Notes under the pieces: generated by a model | Told to the model about the DNA's origin: nothing | Database searches by the model: none | Seen by the model: only the letters and a program-made list of their open reading frames with translations | Shown: piece by piece, positions 1 to 5,654 of the stretch | Position numbering within the stretch: the stretch's first letter is position 1 | Layout: every line of letters starts with the position of its first letter | Source: Candidatus Poseidoniaceae archaeon | Lineage (GTDB): Archaea > Thermoplasmatota > Poseidoniia > Poseidoniales > Poseidoniaceae | Direction of reading: 5' to 3' | Assembly (NCBI GenBank): GCA_028822955.1 | Contig: JAPKCL010000081.1 | Span: forward strand, 1-7,519 | DNA: 7,519 nt | Program-made: the position numbers and the translations under genes

Positions 1-12
1 AATTGTCGCCAT
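1..12 (-). CDS. 5' end of an unidentified gene leaving the window at left
   Basis: Only the first four codons would be visible, reading Met-Ala-Thr-Ile on the minus strand from an ATG at bases 12-10. The support is a clear Shine-Dalgarno match, GGAGG on the minus strand at bases 24-20, seven bases ahead of the ATG. No stop occurs in these four codons, but that says little. If real, the gene is divergent from the 73-828 gene across about 60 bases. The product cannot be guessed. Confidence 0.4.
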
Positions 13-72
13 AACAAAGCCTCCATGTGACTCGGGCCAACCGTTCTTCTTGAATGCTCTTCTCTTGAATCG

Positions 73-828
73 GTGGATATACTGCTTTCATTTCTTCATC
101 ACTGTGCCGATGACATCAAACCCCACTGCCCTTTGGATTCAAATATGGGCATAGAATTGGTACTCTTGCTTGTTGATAAGCCAAGTTTGGAGAGCCTTCT
201 AGAACGCTCTTGGACTGAACTTTACCAAGGAATGGAAAAGGGACAATTCCGTGACCAGAGACCTACTTTTGACGGACGATTAAAACGTACTTTTGACATC
301 GATTGCGAGGCTGAAGTCCTCGATTGGATGGATTCAGTAGGAACCGAACATACAGGTACGGTTTTGGAGGTCTTACGATCATTAAACGATGGGGTCGAGG
401 GTTTGCTCCATCTCATGCAATGGTCCAGTCCAGGTGCTTGGGAAGTTTGGGAAGGCCGTGCTTTCCTTTACCTCGATGTTGCATTGGAACGAACAATTGC
501 TGACAGTGAAGACTTGTATTCCGAATCTACATGGCATGAACTCACTCAGCGACTCACAGGCATTCCCGAAGGTGAATTCGCAGAACGCGTTTGTTTGGAT
601 TGGATGAGCCGTAGAAAAGAACTCGGTGAAACACTTGATGAAAGTGAAGATGCGAAAATTGTTCCAACCTACGAGGCACATGACCGAGCGACTCGTGCCT
701 TGGTCTACGCGATTACATTGAGTGAGACTTCTCCTACACTCGTCGGGGTCTTGGGGAGAGAGCATCTCAAGGCAGGCCAGTGGGGACATGGGCAGTGGAA
801 TCTTCGACAGTACCTTCTCGATGAATAG
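73..828 (+). CDS. Hypothetical protein, 251 aa, upstream of grpE
   Basis: I do not recognise this protein. It reads open from a GTG at 73 (an in-frame stop lies at 28-30) to TAG at 826-828. The first in-frame ATG is at 145, which would give a protein 24 residues shorter; neither start has a convincing Shine-Dalgarno sequence, so the start is uncertain. The protein is acidic and looks soluble and mostly helical, with no obvious signal peptide or membrane helix. It is rich in tryptophan (nine), including a stretch around residues 117-127 with three Trp close together. There are four cysteines, two of them in the first 19 residues (HHC and PHC), which could be a metal site or chance. The gene ends 33 bases before grpE on the same strand, so the two may be co-transcribed. 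It could be a lineage-specific protein; no function is proposed. Confidence 0.72.
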   Translation: MDILLSFLHHCADDIKPHCPLDSNMGIELVLLLVDKPSLESLLERSWTELYQGMEKGQFRDQRPTFDGRLKRTFDIDCEAEVLDWMDSVGTEHTGTVLEVLRSLNDGVEGLLHLMQWSSPGAWEVWEGRAFLYLDVALERTIADSEDLYSESTWHELTQRLTGIPEGEFAERVCLDWMSRRKELGETLDESEDAKIVPTYEAHDRATRALVYAITLSETSPTLVGVLGREHLKAGQWGHGQWNLRQYLLDE

Positions 829-861
829 AGGGGTTCAAAGACCACTTCCGTAACGCCTTAC

Positions 862-1443
862 ATGATGAGTGACGAATTGCCTTCGGAAGAACCTGAAGAA
901 AACATCATCGAAAACGATGATTCAATCCCAATTGCTGAAGAAGGAGCCGATACCATCGACTTGGCAGATTCAATCGAAATTGAAGAACTTGACCCGTTAG
1001 AAGAAGCCCTTGCCCGTGCAGAAAAAGCAGAAAAAGAGATAGCGTACAAAGATGCTGAAATTCAGAATGTACGAAAGCGACTGATGGCAGAAAAAGCAGA
1101 CCTTGTTCAATACAGTGGGATGGGACTTGCTCGACGTATGTTGACTATTTTGGGCGATGTAGACCGTGCACTCAACAATCTTGACAAAGATGACTCGTCA
1201 GCGGTCGCCCAAGGACTCCGACTCTTGAGGAATAAGATGTGGCATGAACTCTCTGCTGATGGAGTAACTCCTATTGAAGCGAAAGACCAACCGTTCGACC
1301 CAGCGAAGATGGAAGCTATCACTACGATTCCAGCTTCAGAAACCTTTGCGGCAGGATGTGTTGTAGACGTACTAGAAGCCGGCTACATGTACAAACAACG
1401 AATATTGTTGGCAGCACGTGTCGTCGTAGCATCCGATGAATGA
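862..1443 (+). CDS. grpE: GrpE, nucleotide exchange factor of the Hsp70 (DnaK) chaperone
   Basis: GrpE drives ADP release from DnaK, so that the chaperone can rebind ATP and let go of its client; it acts in the cytoplasm as a dimer. The 193-residue product has the family layout. Residues 1-43 are a very acidic, probably disordered N-tail. A charged coiled coil follows at about 44-85 and includes the family-like NVRKRL. A helical-bundle part covers about 86-131 (LGDVDRAL resembles the usual D-x-x-x-R-A-L). The beta wing is at about 132-193, with GVTPIEAKDQPFDP and, near the end, VVDVLEAGYMYKQRILLAARVVVA. Two family positions differ from the usual: FDP is followed by AKMEA where His is common (M150), and the common RPA of the last strand is LAA. 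The start is ATG 862, next to a second ATG at 865; no Shine-Dalgarno sequence is visible. dnaK and dnaJ, often neighbours of grpE, are not in this window. Confidence 0.95.
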   Translation: MMSDELPSEEPEENIIENDDSIPIAEEGADTIDLADSIEIEELDPLEEALARAEKAEKEIAYKDAEIQNVRKRLMAEKADLVQYSGMGLARRMLTILGDVDRALNNLDKDDSSAVAQGLRLLRNKMWHELSADGVTPIEAKDQPFDPAKMEAITTIPASETFAAGCVVDVLEAGYMYKQRILLAARVVVASDE

Positions 1444-1482
1444 CTACACAAGCCTTTTGTGCGTGGAAGCATTCATTGTTTC

Positions 1483-1731
1483 ATGGTCAAGAAACTCGCA
1501 GGTAAAGCCGCCGGTGCAGCAGGTAATGCTGCGAAGAAAGCAGCCAAGGCTGCCGCAGCATCCGCCAAGCGTCAAGTGATCGATGAAGTGACAAAGCCTG
1601 TTAAAGATGCAGCAAGAGATAAAATGGCAACTATGGCAAGTGGAATCAAGGCAAAGGCTGATAAAAAGGTTAAACAGATAGCCAAAGACCAAATGAAAAA
1701 AGAAGTCAAAAAGAAATTCTTCAAAAAGTAA
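1483..1731 (+). CDS. Small, highly basic Lys/Ala-rich protein, 82 aa
   Basis: No family is recognised. From ATG 1483 the product has 82 residues, with about 23 Lys and 21 Ala, only about seven acidic residues, and a net charge near +18. The first third is a low-complexity run of Ala with paired Lys (GNAAKKAAKAAAASAKRQ), much like histone H1 C-terminal tails or bacterial Lys/Ala-rich nucleoid proteins. The rest reads as a long amphipathic helix with Lys at short intervals, ending KKEVKKKFFKK. The open frame also allows a GTG start at 1459 (eight more residues), but the added residues (MRGSIHCF) do not match the composition, so the ATG is preferred. It follows grpE by 39 bases on the same strand and ends exactly where the convergent nadM ends. 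A DNA- or RNA-binding role is an inference from charge alone; a LEA-like or membrane-surface helix is the main alternative. Confidence 0.75.
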   Translation: MVKKLAGKAAGAAGNAAKKAAKAAAASAKRQVIDEVTKPVKDAARDKMATMASGIKAKADKKVKQIAKDQMKKEVKKKFFKK

Positions 1732-2283
1732 TCATCCTGCATGAACACCAGTTTCAAAAGTTGAGAGTCTGAATAATCCATCCGTTTCAATCAGCCATTC
1801 GATTACCGGTTTTGGAACACTTGTTTTGAGAACTTCACGAACCGCTTCATCGTCGTAAACAGTTGAGAGCATTTTTGCGGTTTGACGGACACGCCATCCT
1901 TCAAATTGTTCCCGTTGATTCATTTCCGGAATACGAACTTCAAAATCTGACGCACGATATAATTCTGCAGTTGCTTGGTCGGTGGTGACCAGTATTCCGT
2001 CGCCGTGAACCTTTTCAGCATGAGCAACCCAATTTGGCGGGTCATTGATGTCTTCAATAGCGACAATTTCGATGGCAATATTCTCTTGTCCAGCCCAAGT
2101 TTGAATCATCGCTTGTCGCTCTTCAGCAGTCCAGGGGTTGTCCGGTTCCCATCCGGCTTGTTTTGAACCGATGGCAACGACAAGTTGGTCTCCATCTTCA
2201 ACATGGCTCAAAGCCGACCTCACCAAATGTTCATGGCCCATGTGGAAGGGTTGGAAGCGCCCTAAAACGATGTATTTCGTCAT
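1732..2283 (-). CDS. nadM: Nicotinamide-nucleotide adenylyltransferase, archaeal NadM type
   Basis: This enzyme joins NMN and ATP to form NAD and pyrophosphate, the last step of NAD synthesis and salvage, in the cytoplasm. The 183-residue length is close to that of archaeal NadM. The N-terminus carries the nucleotidyltransferase signature GRFQPFHMGH (residues 8-17, with the HxGH motif at 14-17), then IGSKQAGWEPDNPWTAEER (39-56), IEDIND (76-81) and NW (84-85), all in the order typical of archaeal NadM. The C-terminal phosphate-binding motif, normally close to YSGTxIR, is FEGWRVR here (127-133), so the Ser and Thr are replaced by Glu and Trp. The gene follows the aminotransferase by nine bases; its Shine-Dalgarno sequence GAGGG overlaps the upstream TGA stop, which suggests translational coupling. 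A sister nucleotidyltransferase with a different substrate is possible because of the altered motif. Confidence 0.9.
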   Translation of the reverse strand: MTKYIVLGRFQPFHMGHEHLVRSALSHVEDGDQLVVAIGSKQAGWEPDNPWTAEERQAMIQTWAGQENIAIEIVAIEDINDPPNWVAHAEKVHGDGILVTTDQATAELYRASDFEVRIPEMNQREQFEGWRVRQTAKMLSTVYDDEAVREVLKTSVPKPVIEWLIETDGLFRLSTFETGVHAG

Positions 2284-2292
2284 GTATTTCCC

Positions 2293-3513
2293 TCAGGCGA
2301 AATAAGATTTGACGTCAACTTCAGGAAGTTCCATTCCAAACGAGGCGAAGCAGTCAATCATCCTCTTACACCCTTCAATCATTTCACTGATTGGTGTTTC
2401 TCCCATTGAACCAACTCGGAACATTTTGCCTTTGAGATGGTCTTGAGCCCCAATGACTTGTGTGTTGAAATCTTCTTTGAGACGTACCCTCCAAGTATCA
2501 TTAATACCTTCGGGATAGAGAATAGCAGTGACTGTGTTGCTTCGTTGTTCTCCATCAGCCAATAATTCAAAACCAAGATCCAAAAAGAGATTCCGTACCC
2601 CGTTAGCCATCGTTTCACATCGGTCCCAACGGCCTTGATTTGATTCCTCTTTGAGATCCTCCAAAGCAGCACCCCATCCTATGGCGAGGTTGATGGCAGG
2701 AGTCCAAGGGGTTTGATCATCGCCGCCCTTTTTGAGAGCAGCCACCAAATCAAGGTAGTAATTTGGATTGGAATCACCTTGGTCACGTATTGCATGAACT
2801 CGTTCAATAAATTTGGAATTGATGGCAATTGCTGCTATTCCGGATGGTCCTGCCGTACATTTTTGTGCTCCGACGACAACTGCCTCAGCCCCCCATTCAG
2901 TCGGGTGAACTGGCATGCCTCCAACGGATGTGATACCATCAAGGATGAATGAAGTATTGTGTCGAATGCACATTTCTGCAATAGCAGCAGCATCTTGAGT
3001 AATTCCTGTACTGGTTTCATTGTGGCAAATCAAAAGCGATTCATAGCAACCCCGTTCCAGTTGTTGTTCGAGTTCATACAAGTCAAAAGCCCGCCCCCAT
3101 TCATACTTCAGGTGTTTGACATTACAGAAACGTTGGCACATTTCAGCGACCCTTTCTCCAAACTTACCGTTGGTCGGGACCAGTACCAAATCGTTTGAAC
3201 GAAATCGGTTTGCAATGACCATCTCCATTGCAGCAGTTCCACTTCCGGAAACCACGACTACCTTGTAATCATCATCTCCAGACCATGATTGAACGCCTCG
3301 AAGAGGTTCAGAAGGGGCTAAATTGAAGCAATTTCGCAATCCAGAGTTGAGATGCGCCATAATATCTCGAAATTCTGGACCTCGAGCAGTCATGACCGGA
3401 GTCGACATGGCATCAAGGCATGCTTGTCCCATCCTTACCGGGCCAGGGACGAGGAAACAGTCTTGACTGAGGTCCATTAGTTGTTGCAACACATGGAGGT
3501 TCTTCAATTCCAT
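2293..3513 (-). CDS. Class V PLP-dependent aminotransferase (alanine/serine-glyoxylate or serine-pyruvate type)
   Basis: The product belongs to aminotransferase fold type I, class V, close to alanine-glyoxylate, serine-glyoxylate and serine-pyruvate aminotransferases. These move an amino group from alanine or serine to glyoxylate or pyruvate. With start ATG 3513-3511 it has 406 residues, near the family length. Visible landmarks in that numbering: VPGPVRMG near the N-terminus (22-29), SGSGTAAME (89-97), HNETSTG (164-170), ILDGITSVGG (190-199, with the PLP-pyridine Asp at 192), VVGAQKCTAGPSG (213-225, with the Schiff-base Lys at 218) and FRVGSMGE (365-372, with the substrate carboxylate Arg at 366). 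The frame stays open back to 3672, but that part runs into pdxT. The chosen ATG has GAGGGAG about seven bases upstream; ATG 3477, twelve codons later, is the alternative. The substrate cannot be told from sequence. The gene is followed closely by nadM and is divergent from pdxT. Confidence 0.9.
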   Translation of the reverse strand: MELKNLHVLQQLMDLSQDCFLVPGPVRMGQACLDAMSTPVMTARGPEFRDIMAHLNSGLRNCFNLAPSEPLRGVQSWSGDDDYKVVVVSGSGTAAMEMVIANRFRSNDLVLVPTNGKFGERVAEMCQRFCNVKHLKYEWGRAFDLYELEQQLERGCYESLLICHNETSTGITQDAAAIAEMCIRHNTSFILDGITSVGGMPVHPTEWGAEAVVVGAQKCTAGPSGIAAIAINSKFIERVHAIRDQGDSNPNYYLDLVAALKKGGDDQTPWTPAINLAIGWGAALEDLKEESNQGRWDRCETMANGVRNLFLDLGFELLADGEQRSNTVTAILYPEGINDTWRVRLKEDFNTQVIGAQDHLKGKMFRVGSMGETPISEMIEGCKRMIDCFASFGMELPEVDVKSYFA

Positions 3514-3520
3514 GCATGAA

Positions 3521-3527
3521 CTCCCTC
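3521..3527 (-). promoter_or_regulatory. Ribosome binding site that fixes the aminotransferase start
   Basis: On the minus strand this reads GAGGGAG, seven bases before the ATG at 3513-3511. It favours this ATG over the upstream ATG at 3534 and over the ATG at 3477, neither of which has a comparable purine-rich site. Confidence 0.6.
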
Positions 3528-3570
3528 GACTCATCACCCGCTCTCTCAACTGCTTTATCGTCGAACTCTT

Positions 3571-3589
3571 AGGGAAGTGCTCCTTCCTT
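3571..3589. repeat. Inverted repeat just upstream of pdxT
   Basis: AGGGAAG at 3571-3577 pairs with CTTCCTT at 3583-3589 around the loop TGCTC. This gives a seven-base stem with one G-T pair and ends five bases before the pdxT ATG. It could be an operator, or an RNA hairpin in the pdxT leader. A shared TATA-like element, TTTATC at 3554-3559 (GATAAA on the other strand), lies just to the left and could serve either divergent gene. Function is inferred from position only. Confidence 0.4.
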
Positions 3590-3594
3590 GATGC

Positions 3595-4290
3595 ATGGTG
3601 CGTGTCGGACTTGCGATGCTTCAAGGTGCTCGGCATGAGCATGCAGAAGCACTTCGTGCAGCATCCAAACAACTTGATATTGAAATCGAAGTTGTCGAAT
3701 TACGAAGTGCTGGGGAAGTCGATGGCCATCTTGATTGTCTTGTTCTACCTGGTGGCGAGTCTACAGCAATGCGGAAAGCCAGTCGCAGTGAATCATTGCT
3801 TGACGCATTGTTTGCATGGATGGAAGAACATCCGAAAAGACCGGTTCTTGGCACCTGTGCGGGGGCGATTCTGCTTGCAAGTCCTGGTGAAGTTCGAGCG
3901 CCGTTTCTTCGTGCCGGGATTTCACGGAATGCTTGGGGTCGACAGCGTGAATCTTTCGAAGCAGAGGTGGATATCACGCTTGAAATACCAGCGGGTAGCC
4001 ATATTCCATCACAGATTGCTAAGCGAGATAAATTCAATCATCAGCCTCTTCCTGTAGGAGATGGCTTGTCACTGGAGTACAATTCGACCTTTCCAGGTGT
4101 CTTTATTCGAGCTCCCCGTTTTGACCAATCCAGTATCAAATGCACACCTGTGGCATCTTTAGGTGACGAAACTGTTGGTGTTCTCGATGGACAGCGATTG
4201 GCCCTCACTTTTCACCCAGAACTCACCGGCGATTATCGCTTTCACCGCTGGCTTCTCCACCAAGCCAATTTAGCCCGAAGAGGAATGTAA
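3595..4290 (+). CDS. pdxT: PdxT, glutaminase subunit of pyridoxal 5'-phosphate synthase
   Basis: PdxT splits glutamine and passes the ammonia to PdxS, which builds pyridoxal phosphate from ribose 5-phosphate and glyceraldehyde 3-phosphate. It is a class I glutamine amidotransferase. Seen in the 231-residue product: the N-terminal GLAMLQGARHEH (family: GVLALQGxxxEH), PGGEST at 52-57, the nucleophile elbow GTCAG with Cys88, RNAWGRQ at 111-117, GVFIRAP at 168-174, and FHPELT at 206-211 with the catalytic pair His207 and Glu209. All catalytic residues are present. It is longer than the usual 190-200 residues because of about 30 extra residues between SFE (120-122) and GVFIRAP. ATG 3595 is chosen because the conserved N-terminus begins there; no close Shine-Dalgarno sequence is seen, so translation may be leaderless. 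PdxS is not in the window. The gene is divergent from a PLP-dependent aminotransferase. Confidence 0.95.
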   Translation: MVRVGLAMLQGARHEHAEALRAASKQLDIEIEVVELRSAGEVDGHLDCLVLPGGESTAMRKASRSESLLDALFAWMEEHPKRPVLGTCAGAILLASPGEVRAPFLRAGISRNAWGRQRESFEAEVDITLEIPAGSHIPSQIAKRDKFNHQPLPVGDGLSLEYNSTFPGVFIRAPRFDQSSIKCTPVASLGDETVGVLDGQRLALTFHPELTGDYRFHRWLLHQANLARRGM

Positions 4291-4298
4291 GCAGGCGA

Positions 4299-4312
4299 GG
4301 GGTTGAAACCCC
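4299..4312. repeat. Perfect inverted repeat between pdxT and the radical SAM gene
   Basis: The bases read GGGGTTGAAACCCC: six bases repeated as their complement around a two-base centre, or a five-pair stem with a TGAA tetraloop if folded as RNA. It starts nine bases after the pdxT stop. No T-run follows, so it is not a plain intrinsic terminator; it may be a structured leader or a protein-binding site. It covers the in-frame TTG at 4303, which makes that TTG an unlikely start for the radical SAM gene. Confidence 0.5.
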
Positions 4313-4338
4313 AATGGCGACAGGAGTGTTTGAGTTCA

Positions 4339-5424
4339 ATGACCGTGTCCTTGCCAATGGCGACCGAAATCCTCCCCGCAGAAGACGGTGAGGCTGAAGG
4401 ATGTGTTCAGTGTCAGCACGGTAGTAAACTCGTACTTTTTGTCACAGGGAAGTGCCACTGGGGTTGCGATTATTGTCCACTTTCGGATAATCGACGTGAA
4501 TCTCCGGATATGTTTGCAAACGAACGTCGTTGTTCTTCTTGGGCAGATGTTATCGAAGAAGGCCATGCAATGCGGGCAACTGGGACTGGAATTACTGGTG
4601 GCGACCCAATGCTTGATATGGAGAAATCATTGGAAGCTGTTGTCCAACTCAAAGCAGCGTTCGGAGCAGAACATCACATCCATCTCTACACATCAATACC
4701 ATTCCAAGTCGACCGGGCCGCAGATTTTGGTGCTGCAGGGTTAGATGAAATCCGTTTCCATCTTTTGGCTGGTACTCTGCCCAAATATCTCCCCGTGATT
4801 CAAGCTTGTGCAGATGCAGGAATCCATGTGGGTATTGAGTTGCCATGTGAACCTGATAAGGAGGAACAACTGTTTGCTTTACTCGATACTTTACATGGTT
4901 CACCCGTCAAATTCCTTAATCTTAATGAACTCGAAATAACGGTCGGTAATCAAGAAAACATGGATGTTCGAGGTTTCAACCTAAGCGGTGGAATTACCGC
5001 AGCAGCAGAAGGTTCTGCTGAACTGGCTCTGCGATTAAAAGACGCGGCTAAAGACCTGAGTTTCCATCTTAAGTTCTGTTCTGCACGTTACAAAGATGCA
5101 GGCCAACTTCGTGCACGTTTCCGTCGCAGAGGCCAAGCAAATTTGCGACCTTACGAAGTTCTAAGTGACGATGATACTATTCTGTTTGGCTCTATTCCAA
5201 CAACGCTGGAAGATGCATCAGATGATGTTGCTGAGTTAGTGGTGGAATTGGGAGTTGCCGAGGGCTGGATCCGGTACGATGCAGAACATCAGCGTATCGA
5301 ATTGCCACTTTCTCTTGCTGAAGAATTGGCAGATGTAATCGATGTTCCTGTTCATCTTATCGAAGTTCATCCGACCCATGACCGATTGGAAGTTGGAATG
5401 ATTCATCTGAATGCTCACCGTTAA
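4339..5424 (+). CDS. Radical SAM protein, archaeal COG2108-like, function unknown
   Basis: Radical SAM enzymes use a [4Fe-4S] cluster to cleave S-adenosylmethionine and start radical chemistry. With start ATG 4339 the product has 361 residues. It shows CVQC at 22-25, then KLVLFVTGKCHWGCDYCP with the cluster motif CxxxCxxC at Cys39, Cys43 and Cys46, FANERR (59-64), GTGITGGDP (82-90, the SAM-contact GGDP), HIHLYTS (113-119), NLNELE (194-199) and FCSARYKDAGQLRARFRRR (246-264). The N-terminal CxxC before the cluster and the FVTG, ANER and CSARYKD blocks match my memory of COG2108, archaeal proteins related to pyruvate formate-lyase activating enzyme; their substrate is not known to me. The frame is open back to TTG 4303, inside an inverted repeat. 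ATG 4339 has AGGAG twelve bases upstream; ATG 4357 is also possible. The gene lies 48 bases after pdxT and may be co-transcribed with it. Confidence 0.88.
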   Translation: MTVSLPMATEILPAEDGEAEGCVQCQHGSKLVLFVTGKCHWGCDYCPLSDNRRESPDMFANERRCSSWADVIEEGHAMRATGTGITGGDPMLDMEKSLEAVVQLKAAFGAEHHIHLYTSIPFQVDRAADFGAAGLDEIRFHLLAGTLPKYLPVIQACADAGIHVGIELPCEPDKEEQLFALLDTLHGSPVKFLNLNELEITVGNQENMDVRGFNLSGGITAAAEGSAELALRLKDAAKDLSFHLKFCSARYKDAGQLRARFRRRGQANLRPYEVLSDDDTILFGSIPTTLEDASDDVAELVVELGVAEGWIRYDAEHQRIELPLSLAEELADVIDVPVHLIEVHPTHDRLEVGMIHLNAHR

Positions 5425-5446
5425 CCTAAGTGTTCGACGGGGAGGC

Positions 5447-5452
5447 TTATAT
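5447..5452 (+). promoter_or_regulatory. Archaeal TATA box for the tRNA-Val gene
   Basis: TTATAT lies about 30 bases before the tRNA 5' end, the spacing expected of an archaeal promoter with a leader of a few bases. The purine-rich GGGGAGG just upstream (5439-5445) fits a BRE-like element. It sits in the 56-base gap after the radical SAM stop. Confidence 0.6.
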
Positions 5453-5480
5453 CGCCGTGACTTTACGACGGTTTACCTTA

Positions 5481-5553
5481 GGGCTCGTGGTCTAGGGGTT
5501 ATGATGTCGCCTTCACATGGCGAAGATCGAGAGTTCAAATCTCTCCGAGCCCA
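5481..5553 (+). tRNA. tRNA-Val, anticodon CAC
   Basis: A full cloverleaf can be drawn by hand. The acceptor stem GGGCTCG (5481-5487) pairs perfectly with CGAGCCC (5546-5552), and A5553 is the discriminator. The D stem is GTCT/TGAT with a 13-22 mismatch and a loop of AGGGGTTA. The anticodon stem TCGCC/GGCGA encloses the loop TTCACAT, with anticodon CAC at 5514-5516, which reads the valine codon GTG. The variable loop is AGATC. The T arm is GAGAG, TTCAAAT, CTCTC. The discriminator is followed by CCT, so CCA is not encoded and must be added after transcription. No intron is seen. Its 3' end is 101 bases before the next gene. Confidence 0.97.
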
Positions 5554-5557
5554 CCTA

Positions 5558-5619
5558 GGGTAGTCTGCTTGCAATCTTCACTGGTCAAGAAATTGGTTTT
5601 CAGTCATGAAGTGCTACCC
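5558..5619 (+). repeat. Inverted repeat downstream of tRNA-Val
   Basis: GGGTAG at 5558-5563 is the complement of CTACCC at 5614-5619 (a T-G pair extends it by one), and inside it CTTCA at 5576-5580 is the complement of TGAAG at 5607-5611. Together they could fold into a two-part hairpin with an uneven internal loop. A T-run (TTTT at 5597-5600) lies in the loop, not after the stem, so a simple terminator is not indicated. It could be tRNA 3'-trailer structure, an operator for the next gene, or chance. Confidence 0.25.
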
Positions 5620-5654
5620 ATTATGTTCAAATGATGCGAAGGTATGGTTAAAAC

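Noticed and set aside
382..789. 135-residue minus-strand frame inside the 73-828 gene
   Set aside because: It shows no domain and has an irregular composition; it is most likely an antisense shadow, though both this and the sense gene lack a known family.
3514..3672. N-terminal extension of the aminotransferase frame by 53 residues
   Set aside because: It would overlap the pdxT coding region head to head, has no family-like sequence (Cys- and His-rich filler), and a good ribosome binding site supports the ATG at 3513.
3621..4037. 138-residue minus-strand frame rich in Ser, Arg and Ala inside pdxT
   Set aside because: It is antisense to conserved PdxT motifs and its composition is that of a shadow frame.
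3512..4057. 181-residue plus-strand frame across the aminotransferase-pdxT junction
   Set aside because: It is a shadow of pdxT in another phase; pdxT carries every catalytic motif in its own frame.
4303..4338. TTG 4303 as the start of the radical SAM gene
   Set aside because: The TTG lies inside a perfect inverted repeat, the purine-rich bases abut it with no spacer, and the added twelve residues show no family character.
5625..5645. Possible C/D-box small RNA in the gap after tRNA-Val (ATGATGC resembles a C box)
   Set aside because: No matching D box (CTGA) is seen at a suitable distance and the C box is imperfect.
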